Positions 30,955-41,578 of a stretch of 64,000 nt of DNA are shown piece after piece (positions within the stretch are counted from its first letter, which is position 1; the number at the start of each line of letters is the position of its first letter). The stretch comes from Enterobacter cloacae subsp. cloacae ATCC 13047 (GTDB taxonomy: Bacteria > Pseudomonadota > Gammaproteobacteria > Enterobacterales > Enterobacteriaceae): positions 3,038,001-3,102,000 of the forward strand of contig NC_014121.1 in assembly GCF_000025565.1 (NCBI RefSeq), read 5' to 3'. The position numbers and the translations under genes are program-made. The notes beneath the pieces are model-generated. The model was not told where the DNA came from, ran no database searches, and was given only the letters and a program-made list of their open reading frames with translations.

Positions 30955-31044
30955 GTGAGTGCAGGCCTTATTGCCGGCATCGTGCTGGTATTCCTGTTAT
31001 TGGGTTATCTGGTTTATGCCCTGATTAATGCGGAGGCATTCTGA
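30955..31044 (+). CDS. kdpF: KdpF, small subunit of the Kdp potassium pump
   Basis: This 29-residue single membrane segment stabilises the KdpFABC complex. It starts with GTG (30955) and reads as [20 protein letters not shown] then YALINAEAF. The C-terminal YALINAEAF is identical to E. coli KdpF. The stop overlaps the kdpA start (TGATG). It is below the usual gene-caller length limit. Confidence 0.95.
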   Translation: MSAGLIAGIVLVFLLLGYLVYALINAEAF

Positions 31045-32723
31045 TGGCTGCTCAGGCGTTTTTGCTTATTGCCAGTTTTTTAGGGGTGTTGTTCCTGCTG
31101 GCAAGACCGCTGGGAACAGTGCTGGCAAGGATGATTAACAACGTGGCGCTGCCGGTGGCAGGTCGCGTTGAAAAAGGGATCTGGCGCGTTCTGGGCATTC
31201 GGGAGGGGGAAATGAACTGGCGCCAGTATCTGATGGCGCTCCTGCTGCTGAATATTGTTGGCCTCATCGTCCTCTTCAGCATGCTGATGCTGCAGGGGAG
31301 CTTACCGCTCAACCCGCAGCAGTTACCGGGTCTGTCCTGGCATCTGGCGCTGAACACGGCAGTCAGCTTTGTCACTAACACCAACTGGCAGTCCTATGCC
31401 GGGGAAACCACGCTGAGCTACTTTAGCCAGATGGCCGGGTTAACCGTGCAAAACTTCCTCTCTGCTGCCACCGGCATTGCGGTGATCTTCGCGCTCACGC
31501 GTGCCTTTGCGCGTCAAAATATCAGCACGCTGGGCAACGCATGGGTCGATCTGACACGCATCACGCTGTGGATACTGCTCCCTGTTGCCCTCATTATCGC
31601 GCTGTTCTTTATTCAGCAAGGTACCCTGCAAAACCTGCTGCCTTACGCGCCGTATACCTCTCTGGAAGGGGCAAAACAGCTTTTGCCTATGGGGCCGGTG
31701 GCGTCGCAGGAAGCCATTAAGATGCTCGGGACTAACGGCGGTGGCTTCTTCAACGCCAACTCGTCGCATCCGTTTGAAAACCCAACAGCGCTGACCAACT
31801 TTGTCGAAATGCTGGCGATCTTCCTGATCCCCGCCGCGCTCTGTTTTGCCTTTGGCGATGTGGTCAACGACCGCCGTCAGGGACGCACCCTTCTGTGGAC
31901 CATGTCTCTGATCTTCGTGGTCTGCGTCGCACTGGTGATGTGGGCGGAATGGAAAGGTAATCCGCATTTCCTGACGCTGGGCGCTGACAGCGCGATCAAC
32001 ATGGAAGGGAAAGAGAGTCGCTTTGGCATCCTGTCCAGCAGTTTGTTTGCCGTGGTTACCACCGCAGCCTCGTGCGGGGCGGTTAACGCCATGCATGACT
32101 CCTTTACGGCGCTGGGTGGCATGATCCCAATGTGGCTGATGCAGATTGGCGAAGTGGTGTTTGGCGGCGTGGGCTCTGGTCTTTACGGCATGCTGCTGTT
32201 TGTGCTGCTGGCGGTGTTTATCGCCGGTCTGATGATTGGCCGTACCCCGGAATACCTGGGCAAAAAAATCGACGTCCGGGAAATGAAATTAACCGCGCTG
32301 GCCATTCTGGTCACGCCTGCCCTCGTGCTGCTCGGCACCGCGCTGGCACTGATGACCGAAGCCGGCCGCAGCGGCATCTTTAACCCGGGTATCCATGGTT
32401 TTAGTGAAGTGCTCTACGCCGTCTCGTCTGCGGCGAACAACAACGGCAGCGCCTTTGCAGGCTTAAGTGCCAACTCGCCTTTCTGGAACTGTCTGCTGGC
32501 ATTCTGCATGTTTGTCGGCCGCTTCGGCGTGATTGTGCCGGTGATGGCCATCGCCGGATCGCTGGTGAATAAAAAAATCCAACCAACCACCACCGGCACA
32601 TTACCGACACACGGTGCGCTGTTTATTGGCCTGCTGAACGGCACCGTGTTGCTGGTAGGCGCCCTGACCTTTATCCCCGCCCTCGCGTTAGGCCCGGTCG
32701 CGGAAACCCTCTCTTTACGCTGA
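31044..32723 (+). CDS. kdpA: Potassium-transporting ATPase subunit KdpA
   Basis: KdpA is the channel-like, potassium-selective subunit of the high-affinity pump, related to KtrB/TrkH. The 559-residue protein has about ten membrane helices and the four selectivity-loop regions, for example [46 protein letters not shown] and [12 protein letters not shown]. It follows kdpF with a one-base overlap and precedes kdpB by 17 bases. Confidence 0.98.
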   Translation: MAAQAFLLIASFLGVLFLLARPLGTVLARMINNVALPVAGRVEKGIWRVLGIREGEMNWRQYLMALLLLNIVGLIVLFSMLMLQGSLPLNPQQLPGLSWHLALNTAVSFVTNTNWQSYAGETTLSYFSQMAGLTVQNFLSAATGIAVIFALTRAFARQNISTLGNAWVDLTRITLWILLPVALIIALFFIQQGTLQNLLPYAPYTSLEGAKQLLPMGPVASQEAIKMLGTNGGGFFNANSSHPFENPTALTNFVEMLAIFLIPAALCFAFGDVVNDRRQGRTLLWTMSLIFVVCVALVMWAEWKGNPHFLTLGADSAINMEGKESRFGILSSSLFAVVTTAASCGAVNAMHDSFTALGGMIPMWLMQIGEVVFGGVGSGLYGMLLFVLLAVFIAGLMIGRTPEYLGKKIDVREMKLTALAILVTPALVLLGTALALMTEAGRSGIFNPGIHGFSEVLYAVSSAANNNGSAFAGLSANSPFWNCLLAFCMFVGRFGVIVPVMAIAGSLVNKKIQPTTTGTLPTHGALFIGLLNGTVLLVGALTFIPALALGPVAETLSLR

Positions 32724-32740
32724 TTTTGCGGAGAATTGTC

Positions 32741-34789
32741 ATGAGTCGTAAACAACTGGCCCTGTTCGAACCGTCGTTAGTTCGACAGGCCCTCATGGAT
32801 GCGGTGAAAAAGCTGAGCCCGCGCGTACAGTGGCACAACCCGGTGATGTTTATCGTCTGGGCAGGCAGCGTGCTGACTACCGTCCTGGCGATTGCCATGG
32901 GAACGGGTCACCTCCCGGGCAACGCGATGTTCACCGGAGCCATCAGCCTGTGGCTGTGGTTTACCGTGCTGTTTGCCAACTTTGCCGAGGCGCTGGCGGA
33001 AGGCCGCAGTAAAGCGCTGGCCAACAGCCTGAAAGGGGTAAAAAAGACCGCCTTCGCACGTAAATTACGTGAGCCAAAATACGGCGCGCAGATGGACCAC
33101 GTGCCGGCAGATGAGCTGCGTAAAGGCGATGTGGTGCTGGTGGAAGCCGGTGACATCATCCCCTGTGATGGCGAAGTCATTGAAGGGGGCGCCTCGGTAG
33201 ACGAGAGCGCTATTACCGGGGAATCCGCGCCGGTCATTCGTGAATCTGGCGGTGACTTCGCCTCGGTCACGGGCGGGACGCGTATTCTCTCCGACTGGCT
33301 GGTGATCCAGTGCAGCGTCAACCCGGGTGAAACCTTCCTCGACCGGATGATCGCCATGGTTGAGGGCGCGCAGCGTCGTAAAACACCCAACGAAATTGCC
33401 CTCACCATTCTGCTGGTGGCGCTGACCATCGTCTTCCTGTTGGCTACCGCCACGCTGTGGCCCTTCTCCAGTTACGCGGGCACCGCGGTCAGCATCACCG
33501 TGCTGGTGGCGCTGCTGGTCTGCCTGATCCCAACCACCATCGGCGGCCTGCTCTCCGCTATTGGTGTGGCGGGTATGAGCCGCATGCTGGGCGCGAACGT
33601 TATCGCCACCAGCGGACGCGCCGTAGAGGCCGCCGGTGACGTGGATGTGCTGCTGCTGGATAAAACCGGGACCATCACCCTCGGCAACCGCCAGGCCTCC
33701 GAGTTTTTACCTGCCCCGGGCGTGGATGAAAAAACGCTGGCCGATGCCGCCCAGCTCTCGTCTCTTGCCGATGAAACGCCGGAAGGCCGCAGCATCGTTA
33801 TTCTGGCGAAACAGCGCTTTAATCTGCGCCAGCGTAATGTGCAGAGCCTGCACGCCACTTTTGTCCCCTTCACGGCACAAACCCGAATGAGCGGTATCAA
33901 CATTCAGGAGCGCATGATCCGTAAAGGTTCCGTTGATGCCATTCGTCGCCACATTGAAGCCAACAACGGCCATTTTCCACCGGAAGTGGACAATCTGGTT
34001 GACAGCGTTGCCCGCCAGGGGGCCACACCGCTGGTCGTAGCCGAAGGGGCGAATGTGCTGGGGGTGATTGCGCTGAAGGACATCGTCAAAGGCGGCATTA
34101 AAGAGCGTTTCGCCCAGTTGCGTAAAATGGGAATTAAAACGGTGATGATCACCGGGGATAACCGGTTGACTGCCGCCGCGATTGCCGCAGAAGCGGGCGT
34201 GGATGATTTCCTCTCGGAAGCCACACCGGAAGCCAAGCTGGCGTTGATCCGTCAGTACCAGGCGGAAGGTCGTCTGGTCGCGATGACCGGTGACGGTACC
34301 AACGACGCCCCTGCCCTCGCACAGGCCGACGTGGCGGTGGCGATGAACTCCGGTACCCAGGCGGCAAAAGAGGCGGGCAACATGGTCGACCTTGACTCTA
34401 ACCCGACCAAGCTGATTGAAGTGGTGCATATCGGTAAACAGATGCTGATGACGCGCGGGTCATTAACCACGTTCAGTATCGCCAATGACGTGGCGAAGTA
34501 TTTCGCCATTATTCCCGCAGCGTTCGCGGCCACCTATCCGCAGCTAAACGCGCTGAACGTGATGCATCTGCACTCCCCGTCTTCGGCCATTCTCAGTGCG
34601 GTGATTTTCAACGCCCTGATTATTGTCTTCCTGATCCCGCTGGCGCTGAAAGGGGTGAGCTATAAACCGCTGACGGCTGCTGCCATGCTGCGCCGTAACC
34701 TGTGGATTTACGGGCTGGGCGGGCTGCTGGTGCCCTTTATCGGGATTAAAGCTATCGACCTGCTGTTAACGCTGTTCGGGCTGGTTTAA
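32741..34789 (+). CDS. kdpB: Potassium-transporting ATPase subunit KdpB
   Basis: KdpB is the P-type ATPase that energises KdpA. ATG 32741 ([14 protein letters not shown]) gives 682 residues as in E. coli; the frame opens 15 bases earlier but without a family match. It has the phosphorylation site in [14 protein letters not shown] (Asp near 307), the actuator motif AITGESAPV, and the hinge [15 protein letters not shown]. About seven membrane segments are visible. Confidence 0.98.
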   Translation: MSRKQLALFEPSLVRQALMDAVKKLSPRVQWHNPVMFIVWAGSVLTTVLAIAMGTGHLPGNAMFTGAISLWLWFTVLFANFAEALAEGRSKALANSLKGVKKTAFARKLREPKYGAQMDHVPADELRKGDVVLVEAGDIIPCDGEVIEGGASVDESAITGESAPVIRESGGDFASVTGGTRILSDWLVIQCSVNPGETFLDRMIAMVEGAQRRKTPNEIALTILLVALTIVFLLATATLWPFSSYAGTAVSITVLVALLVCLIPTTIGGLLSAIGVAGMSRMLGANVIATSGRAVEAAGDVDVLLLDKTGTITLGNRQASEFLPAPGVDEKTLADAAQLSSLADETPEGRSIVILAKQRFNLRQRNVQSLHATFVPFTAQTRMSGINIQERMIRKGSVDAIRRHIEANNGHFPPEVDNLVDSVARQGATPLVVAEGANVLGVIALKDIVKGGIKERFAQLRKMGIKTVMITGDNRLTAAAIAAEAGVDDFLSEATPEAKLALIRQYQAEGRLVAMTGDGTNDAPALAQADVAVAMNSGTQAAKEAGNMVDLDSNPTKLIEVVHIGKQMLMTRGSLTTFSIANDVAKYFAIIPAAFAATYPQLNALNVMHLHSPSSAILSAVIFNALIIVFLIPLALKGVSYKPLTAAAMLRRNLWIYGLGGLLVPFIGIKAIDLLLTLFGLV

Positions 34790-34801
34790 AAGGTGAATCA
34801 A

Positions 34802-35377
34802 ATGACGATGTTACGTCCCGCTATACTTCTGTTTATTCTGCTGTCTCTCATTACCGGTGGGCTTTACCCGCTGCTGACCACCGCGCTGGGCCAGTGGTGG
34901 TTCAAGGATCAGGCCAATGGCTCGCTGATCATACAGCAGGGTGAAAACCGCGGCTCCCGCCTGATTGGTCAAAACTTTACGGACGCCCGGTACTTTCAGG
35001 GACGCCCTTCCGCTACCGCCGATAGCCCGTATAATCCGATGGCATCCGGCGGGAGCAACCTGGCGGGCAGTAATCCTGAACTGGACAAAGCCATCGCTGA
35101 GCGTGTGGCGGCCCTGCGCAGCGCCAACCCGCAGGCCAGCCGGGAGATTCCAGTTGAACTGGTGACCGCCTCCGCCAGTGGGCTGGACTACAGCCTGACG
35201 CCTGAAGCGGTGGCCTGGCAGATACCGCGCGTCGCCGCTGCCCGTCATCTGAGCGTCGAGCAGGTCAGCCAGCTGGTGGCAGCGCACACGCAAAAGCCGC
35301 TGGTCAGTTTCATTGGCATGCCGGTAGTGAATATTGTTGAGCTGAATCTGGCGCTGGACGCGCTAAGGAATAACTAA
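34802..35377 (+). CDS. kdpC: Potassium-transporting ATPase subunit KdpC
   Basis: KdpC is a single-span periplasmic subunit needed for complex function. I chose ATG 34802 ([20 protein letters not shown]), which has AGGTG 7 bases upstream; an in-frame GTG at 34793 is also possible. The 191-residue product has family motifs [28 protein letters not shown] and [12 protein letters not shown]. It directly abuts kdpD (stop at 35377, ATG at 35378). Confidence 0.96.
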   Translation: MTMLRPAILLFILLSLITGGLYPLLTTALGQWWFKDQANGSLIIQQGENRGSRLIGQNFTDARYFQGRPSATADSPYNPMASGGSNLAGSNPELDKAIAERVAALRSANPQASREIPVELVTASASGLDYSLTPEAVAWQIPRVAAARHLSVEQVSQLVAAHTQKPLVSFIGMPVVNIVELNLALDALRNN

Positions 35378-38065
35378 ATGACCGACGAGCCCTTGCGCCC
35401 GGATCCTGACAGGCTGCTGGAACAGACAGCTGAAGCCCATCGCGGCAAGCTGAAAATTTTCTTCGGCGCCTGCGCGGGCGTCGGGAAAACCTTCGCCATG
35501 CTGACAGAAGCTCAGCGGCTTCGGGCTCAGGGGCTCGATATTCTGATCGGCGTGGTGGAAACCCACGGCCGTAAAGAGACCGCGGCGTTGTTAAAGGGGC
35601 TGGCCACGCAGCCTCCTCGCCGTATCAGCCATCGTGGCAGGCTGGTGACGGAGTTTGATCTCGATGCCGCCCTCGCCCGCCGCCCCGCCCTTATTCTGAT
35701 GGACGAACTGGCGCACAGCAATGCGCCAGGCTCGCGCCACCCCAAACGCTGGCAGGACGTAGAAGAGTTACTTGAAGCCGGGATTGACGTCTTCACCACG
35801 GTGAATGTTCAGCATCTTGAAAGCCTGAACGACGTGGTCAGCGGCGTGACCGGCATTCAGGTGCGCGAAACGGTGCCGGATCCGTTCTTTGACTCCGCTG
35901 ATGAAGTGGTGCTGGTGGACCTGCCGCCAGACGATCTGCGCCAGCGCCTGCATGAAGGGAAAGTCTATATTGCAGGCCAGGCCGAACGCGCCATCGAACA
36001 CTTCTTTCGTAAAGGCAACCTGATCGCCCTGCGCGAACTGGCCCTGCGCCGCACCGCCGATCGCGTGGATGACCAGATGCGTGCCTGGCGCGATCTGCAA
36101 GGACAGGAACGCGTCTGGCATACGCGGGATGCCATCCTGCTGTGCATTGGTCACGGTAGCGGCAATGAAAAGCTTGTCCGTACCGCCGCCCGGCTGGCTG
36201 CGAAATTCGGCAGCGTCTGGCACGCGGTGTATGTCGAAACGCCGCAGCTTCACGCCCTGCCAGAAAACCAGCGTCGCGCGATCCTGAGTTCGCTGCGCCT
36301 GGCGCAGGAGCTGGGGGCGGAAACCGCGACCCTCTCCGATCCGCAGGAAGATAAAGCCATTCTGCGCTACGCGCGTGAGCACAACCTGGGCAAAATTGTC
36401 ATTGGCCGTCGCCAGCACCGGCGCTGGTTTAGCCGCGAATCGTTTGCCGACAAGCTGGCCCGGCGTGCACCCGACCTGGATCTGGTGGTCGTGGCGCTGG
36501 ACGACAAACCCACGCCGTTACCCAACCGTGCGCCAGACAGCCGCACGTTCACCGATAAATGGCGCATCCAGCTTCGCGGTTGCCTTATCGCCGTCGTGCT
36601 TTGCGCCCTGATTACTTTTATTGCCAGCCAGTGGCTGATTGCGTTTGATGCCGCCAACCTGGTGATGATCTACCTGCTCGGCGTGGTGGTGGTGGCGCTC
36701 TTTTACGGGCGCTGGCCGTCAGTCCTGGCAACGGTAATTAACGTCATCAGCTTCGATCTCTTCTTTATCGACCCGCGCGGAACGCTTGCCGTCTCGGATG
36801 TACAGTACGTCCTCACGTTTGCCGTCATGCTCACCGTCGGGCTGGTGATCGGGAATCTGACGGCAGGCGTTCGCTATCAGGCACGTATCGCCCGCTATCG
36901 TGAACAGCGCACCCGACATTTATACGAGATGTCTAAATCGCTGGCGGTAGGGCGCACGCCGCTGGATATCGTCCAGACCAGCGAGCAGTTTATCCGCTCG
37001 ACATTTAACGCCAGTAACCTGATTTTACTCCCGGATGAGCACGGTAAGCTGCGCCCGCTGACATCGGCCACGGGCATGACGCCGTGGGATGAGGCCATTG
37101 CACGCTGGAGCTTCGATAAAGGGTTACCGGCAGGCGCAGGGACAGACACCCTCCCCGGCGTGCCGTATCAGATCCTGCCGCTGCGCAGCGCGGATAAAAA
37201 TCAGGGGCTGGTCATTGTCGAGCCTTCTAATCTGCGCCAGCTGATGATCCCCGAGCAGCAGAGGCTGCTCGAGACCTTTACGTTGCTGGTTGCCAGCGCC
37301 CTGGAGCGGCTGGCGCTGACGGCCAGCGAAGAACAGGCCCGGCTGGCAAGCGAGCGCGAAAGCATTCGCAACTCGCTGCTGGCAGCGCTCTCACACGATC
37401 TTCGCACGCCTCTCACCGTGCTGTTTGGCCAGTCGGAAATTCTGACCCTGGATCTGGCGGCGGAAGGTTCAAAACACGCCCTGCAGGCCAGCGAGATCCG
37501 CCAGCACGTGCTGAACACCACGCGGCTGGTGAATAACCTGCTCGATATGGCGCGGATACAGTCTGGCGGGTTCAACCTCAAAAAAGAGTGGCTCACGCTT
37601 GAGGAAGTGGTAGGAAGCGCGCTGAAAATGCTGGAGCCCGGTCTCGGCGGACGGCATATCGCCCTGAACATGCCCGATCCCCTGACATTAATTCACGTTG
37701 ATGGCCCGCTGTTTGAGCGGGTGTTAATTAATCTGCTGGAAAATGCGGGTAAATATGCCGGAGCACACGCGCAAATTGGGGTGAATGCTTCGGTGGAAGA
37801 TCACACCCTGCGGCTCGATGTCTGGGACACCGGGCCCGGTATTCCTGCCGGGCAGGAAAAAGCGATATTCGAAAAATTCTCACGAGGCAATAAAGAGTCT
37901 GCCATTCCGGGGGTTGGGCTGGGTCTGGCGATCTGCCAGGCCATTATTGACGTCCATGGCGGCACCATTTCGGCGGAGAACCGCCCGGAAGGAGGTGCAC
38001 GTTTTTGTGTTACACTTCCTCTGGACACCCCGCCAGAACTTGATGAATTACCAGAGGATTTGTGA
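35378..38065 (+). CDS. kdpD: Sensor histidine kinase KdpD
   Basis: KdpD senses low potassium and osmotic stress and phosphorylates KdpE. The 895-residue protein has, in order, a KdpD-specific N-terminal domain with Walker A GACAGVGKT (about 28-36) and MDELAHSNAPGSRH, a universal-stress-like domain, four membrane helices (about 400-500), a GAF-like domain, and a histidine kinase core with ALSHDLRTPLTV (phospho-His near 673) and the ATPase motifs DTGPGIPAG and GVGLGLAICQ. It overlaps kdpE by 4 bases (GTGA). Confidence 0.98.
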   Translation: MTDEPLRPDPDRLLEQTAEAHRGKLKIFFGACAGVGKTFAMLTEAQRLRAQGLDILIGVVETHGRKETAALLKGLATQPPRRISHRGRLVTEFDLDAALARRPALILMDELAHSNAPGSRHPKRWQDVEELLEAGIDVFTTVNVQHLESLNDVVSGVTGIQVRETVPDPFFDSADEVVLVDLPPDDLRQRLHEGKVYIAGQAERAIEHFFRKGNLIALRELALRRTADRVDDQMRAWRDLQGQERVWHTRDAILLCIGHGSGNEKLVRTAARLAAKFGSVWHAVYVETPQLHALPENQRRAILSSLRLAQELGAETATLSDPQEDKAILRYAREHNLGKIVIGRRQHRRWFSRESFADKLARRAPDLDLVVVALDDKPTPLPNRAPDSRTFTDKWRIQLRGCLIAVVLCALITFIASQWLIAFDAANLVMIYLLGVVVVALFYGRWPSVLATVINVISFDLFFIDPRGTLAVSDVQYVLTFAVMLTVGLVIGNLTAGVRYQARIARYREQRTRHLYEMSKSLAVGRTPLDIVQTSEQFIRSTFNASNLILLPDEHGKLRPLTSATGMTPWDEAIARWSFDKGLPAGAGTDTLPGVPYQILPLRSADKNQGLVIVEPSNLRQLMIPEQQRLLETFTLLVASALERLALTASEEQARLASERESIRNSLLAALSHDLRTPLTVLFGQSEILTLDLAAEGSKHALQASEIRQHVLNTTRLVNNLLDMARIQSGGFNLKKEWLTLEEVVGSALKMLEPGLGGRHIALNMPDPLTLIHVDGPLFERVLINLLENAGKYAGAHAQIGVNASVEDHTLRLDVWDTGPGIPAGQEKAIFEKFSRGNKESAIPGVGLGLAICQAIIDVHGGTISAENRPEGGARFCVTLPLDTPPELDELPEDL

Positions 38066-38739
38066 TCAACGTCCTGATTGTAGAAGATGAACTCGCCATT
38101 AGCCGGTTTCTGCGCGCTGCGCTGGAAGGTGACGGTCTGCGTGTTCATGATGCCGGTACGCTCCAGCGCGGGTTGATTGAAGCCGCTACCCGCAAGCCGG
38201 ACCTGGTGATCCTCGATCTCGGTTTGCCGGATGGCGACGGTATCGATTTTATTCGCGAGGTGCGCCAGTGGAGCCAGATGCCCATTCTGGTGCTCTCCGC
38301 ACGCACCGAAGAGTCAGATAAAATCGCCGCGCTGGATGCCGGGGCGGACGACTATCTTATTAAACCTTTTGGGATTGGTGAGTTACAGGCTCGCCTTCGT
38401 GTGGCGCTGCGTCGCCACGGTGCCGCCACGCCTGCCGACCCAACGTACACTTTCGGTGATGTGCACGTTGATCTCGCTTCGCGACGTATTGTGCGCGGTG
38501 AAGAGGAGATCCATCTCACGCCGATAGAGTTCCGCCTGCTTGCGGTTTTGCTCAACAACCACGGTAAGGTGCTGACCCAACGTCAGCTGCTGGCTCAGGT
38601 ATGGGGACCCAACGCCGTGGAACATAGTCACTATTTACGCATATATATGGGCCACCTGCGCCAAAAACTTGAAACCGACCCCGCACGTCCTCGCCATTTA
38701 TTAACTGAAACCGGTATCGGTTATCGGTTTATGCTTTGA
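38062..38739 (+). CDS. kdpE: Response regulator KdpE
   Basis: KdpE is an OmpR/PhoB-type activator of kdpFABC. The 225-residue protein starts at GTG 38062, overlapping the kdpD stop. It has a receiver domain with the phosphoacceptor Asp52 (LVILDLGLPDG), LSARTEESDK and KPFGIGEL, then a winged-helix domain (LTPIEFRLLAVLLNN, HSHYLRIYMGHLRQKLE). Its target box lies upstream of kdpF at about 30851-30876. Confidence 0.98.
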   Translation: MINVLIVEDELAISRFLRAALEGDGLRVHDAGTLQRGLIEAATRKPDLVILDLGLPDGDGIDFIREVRQWSQMPILVLSARTEESDKIAALDAGADDYLIKPFGIGELQARLRVALRRHGAATPADPTYTFGDVHVDLASRRIVRGEEEIHLTPIEFRLLAVLLNNHGKVLTQRQLLAQVWGPNAVEHSHYLRIYMGHLRQKLETDPARPRHLLTETGIGYRFML

Positions 38740-38794
38740 ATAACTATTCAATTTTATTTCCAATAAAAACAAACCCACCCACATAATTCCGTTT

Positions 38795-38828
38795 AAATAA
38801 GCCATAAGCGATAATTTTGGCTTATTTT
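38795..38828 (+). terminator. Candidate terminator after kdpE
   Basis: A ten-base AT-rich stem (AAATAAGCCA/TGGCTTATTT) encloses a thirteen-base loop and ends in TTTT. It is weak but is the only hairpin in the 279 bases between kdpE and speFL. That spacer otherwise shows only AT-rich sequence, presumably with the speFL promoter near its right end. Confidence 0.4.
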
Positions 38829-39018
38829 CGCTCATTCAAAACAGAAACAACACAATCCGTTAACGCATCATCAACAAACCAGTGTTTTGATCTGCGATAT
38901 TCATCGAAAACGAATAATTATTTCTGATTTGATCGGTTAAGGGTGATCTGATTCACAGTTAATCGCTTTTTCCTGGATAAAATGACCATGCTTTCAATTA
39001 CTGAAAGGAAAATGAAAC

Positions 39019-39123
39019 ATGGAAAACAATAATCGCTTGATGCCCCATATAAGGCGGACAACACATATCATGATGTTTGCCCACCGAAACTGCTTTGACT
39101 TCCATCTCTTTAATGCCCGGTAG
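39019..39123 (+). CDS. speFL: SpeFL, ornithine-sensing leader peptide of speF
   Basis: The 34-residue ORF starts MENNNRLMPHIRRTTHIMMF and ends AHRNCFDFHLFNAR. It matches E. coli SpeFL (ybfK locus) almost fully, including the conserved HIRRTTHIM, FAHR.-.FDFH and FNAR blocks. In E. coli and Salmonella, nascent SpeFL binds ornithine inside the ribosome tunnel and stalls the ribosome. The stall blocks Rho access and raises speF-potE expression. The start has GAAAGGA about 9 bases upstream, and the stop (TAG) is 256 bases before speF, like the known arrangement. It is too short for ordinary gene finding. Confidence 0.95.
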   Translation: MENNNRLMPHIRRTTHIMMFAHRNCFDFHLFNAR

Positions 39124-39379
39124 TCCTTCGACTTCTGGCGCACCCGCTTGCAGGTTAACCTGAAAAAACTCTATTTTACAGGCCGTTGCCTGTGAAGGCG
39201 TGCGTTCATTCAATTTAATTCAGACTTATCCGCAGCCGGGCGGACTGAATCTCATTCATTAAAAAGCAACTTACTGATTTTTTATCAGCGGCCACACTTT
39301 GCTTTTTTTTCCGGACATTATCGATTTCTTTCTTGCGAGAAATCGAGGGACGAATATTGCCTTAAATAAAGAGAGAAAG
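39124..39379 (+). promoter_or_regulatory. speF leader region after speFL
   Basis: This gene-free leader lies between speFL and speF. It contains a perfect 12-base palindrome CAGGTTAACCTG (39151-39162) followed by A6, and a small hairpin ACAGGC/GCCTGT (39178-39193). In E. coli the matching segment carries the Rho-dependent termination zone and structures that switch when a ribosome stalls on speFL. The same role here is inferred from position. Confidence 0.55.
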
Positions 39380-41578
39380 ATGAAAAGTTTAAAAATTGCA
39401 ACCAGCCGTGCATGCCCTGATTGCTTTACCACTCACCGTGAACTGGTAGATGTCAGCACCTCTGATTATATTGACGTGGCCGCCATTGTTCTGGCCGTGA
39501 GCGATATTTCCAGTGGCACTCTGGAAGAAATAGAAGCTACCGGGTTTGGTATTCCCGTATTCATTGCGACACATAAAGAAGAGTTCATTCCGGCTGAATA
39601 TTTATCGCGCATCCACGGTGTGTTTGAGTGTTCAGAGACCAGTAACGACTTTTACGGACGTCAACTGGAAGCGGCCGCGCAGAAGTACGAAACCCAGCTA
39701 CGCCCCCCGTTTTTCCGCGCACTGGTCGACTACGTGAATCAGGGCAACAGCGCATTCGATTGTCCGGGGCATCAGGGTGGGCAATTTTTCCGCCGTCATC
39801 CTGCCGGTAATCAATTTGTCGATTTCTTCGGCGAAACGCTTTTCCGCTCCGATCTGTGCAACGCCGACGTGGCCATGGGGGATCTGCTGATTCATGAAGG
39901 CGCGCCGTGCATTGCCCAGCAACACGCGGCGAAAGTGTTTAATGCGGATAAAACCTACTTTGTGCTGAACGGTACCTCATCATCTAACAAAGTGGTGCTA
40001 AACGCCCTGCTCACCCCCGGCGACCTGGTGCTGTTCGATCGTAATAACCATAAATCCAACCACCACGGAGCCCTGCTTCAGGCGGGTGCCACGCCGGTCT
40101 ATCTGGAAACGGCGCGCAACCCGTACGGCTTTATTGGTGGCATTGATGCCCACTGCTTTGAGGAGAGCTACCTGCGCGAGCTGGTATCGGAAGTGGCGCC
40201 GGGTCGTGCGCGTGACGAACGTCCGTTCCGTCTGGCGGTGATCCAGCTGGGCACCTACGATGGCACCATTTATAACGCCCGCCAGGTCGTCGATAAAATT
40301 GGTCACCTGTGCGACTACATCCTGTTCGATTCTGCCTGGGTGGGCTACGAGCAATTTATTCCGATGATGGCCGACTGCTCTCCGCTGCTGCTGGAGCTGA
40401 ACGAAAACGATCCGGGGATCCTGGTTACCCAGTCAGTCCATAAACAGCAGGCGGGTTTTTCGCAGACCTCGCAAATTCACAAGAAAGACCGCCATATTAA
40501 AGGCCAACCGCGCTATGTCCCGCACAAGCGCCTGAATAACGCCTTTATGATGCACGCCTCCACCAGCCCGTTCTACCCCCTGTTTGCCGCACTGGATATC
40601 AACGCCCGCATGCACGAGGGGCAGAGTGGCCGCAATATGTGGATGGACTGCGTGGTTACCGGCATTGAAGCACGCAAGCTGATCCTGGAGAACTGCCAGT
40701 TTATTCGCCCGTTCGTGCCGGAGCTGGTAGATGGCCGTCCGTGGGAAAGCTGGGACACGGCTGAAATTGCCACCGACCTGCGCTTCTTCCACTTTGTGCC
40801 GGGTGAAAACTGGCACGCTTTTGAAGGGTATGCCGAGCATCAATACTTTATCGACCCGTGCAAACTGCTGTTGACCACGCCGGGCATCAACGCCCGTACC
40901 GGCGAGTATGAGGATTTCGGTGTGCCCGCCACCATCCTGGCTAACTTCCTGCGTGAAAACAGCATCGTGCCGGAGAAATGCGATCTCAACTCTATCCTGT
41001 TCCTGCTGACCCCTGCGGAAGATATGGGCAAGCTGCAGCAGCTGGTGGCACAGTTGGTGCGTTTCGAAAAACTGCTTCAGACCGATGCGCCATTAAAAGA
41101 GGTGCTTCCGTCTATCTGTAAGCAATACCCGGAACGCTACGCCGGTTATACCCTGCGCCAGATATGCCAGGAGATGCATGAACTGTACGCCCGCCATAAC
41201 GTGAAACAGCTGCAAAAAGAGATGTTCCGCAAGTCTCACTTCCCTCGCGTGATGATGAACCCGCAGGACGCAAACTATGCGTATCTGCGTGGTGAGGTTG
41301 AACTGGTCTCGCTGCGTGATGCGGAAGGCCGTATTGCCGCCGAAGGCGCCCTGCCTTACCCACCAGGCGTGCTGTGCGTGGTTCCGGGTGAAGTCTGGGG
41401 AGGCTCCGTCCTGCGCTACTTTGCCGCGCTGGAAGAGGGTATCAACCTTTTACCGGGCTTCGCACCGGAACTACAGGGTGTGTACGTTGAGGAGTGCGAT
41501 GGACGCAAACAGGTTCGCTGTAACGTCATCAAACAACCCGCCGCTCAGCCCGCGCTGCTGAAAGGAGAAAAATTATGA
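39380..41578 (+). CDS. speF: Inducible ornithine decarboxylase SpeF
   Basis: SpeF is a PLP enzyme (group III decarboxylase) that turns ornithine to putrescine and consumes protons in acid. ATG 39380 gives MKSLKIATSRACPDCFTTHR and 732 residues, equal to E. coli; the longer frame to 39299 is not family-like. It has an N-terminal wing domain and a PLP-binding core with the Schiff-base lysine in TQSVHKQQAGFSQ. The C-terminal domain ends AQPALLKGEKL. The stop overlaps the potE start (ATGA), so enzyme and antiporter are made together. Confidence 0.98.
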   Translation: MKSLKIATSRACPDCFTTHRELVDVSTSDYIDVAAIVLAVSDISSGTLEEIEATGFGIPVFIATHKEEFIPAEYLSRIHGVFECSETSNDFYGRQLEAAAQKYETQLRPPFFRALVDYVNQGNSAFDCPGHQGGQFFRRHPAGNQFVDFFGETLFRSDLCNADVAMGDLLIHEGAPCIAQQHAAKVFNADKTYFVLNGTSSSNKVVLNALLTPGDLVLFDRNNHKSNHHGALLQAGATPVYLETARNPYGFIGGIDAHCFEESYLRELVSEVAPGRARDERPFRLAVIQLGTYDGTIYNARQVVDKIGHLCDYILFDSAWVGYEQFIPMMADCSPLLLELNENDPGILVTQSVHKQQAGFSQTSQIHKKDRHIKGQPRYVPHKRLNNAFMMHASTSPFYPLFAALDINARMHEGQSGRNMWMDCVVTGIEARKLILENCQFIRPFVPELVDGRPWESWDTAEIATDLRFFHFVPGENWHAFEGYAEHQYFIDPCKLLLTTPGINARTGEYEDFGVPATILANFLRENSIVPEKCDLNSILFLLTPAEDMGKLQQLVAQLVRFEKLLQTDAPLKEVLPSICKQYPERYAGYTLRQICQEMHELYARHNVKQLQKEMFRKSHFPRVMMNPQDANYAYLRGEVELVSLRDAEGRIAAEGALPYPPGVLCVVPGEVWGGSVLRYFAALEEGINLLPGFAPELQGVYVEECDGRKQVRCNVIKQPAAQPALLKGEKL

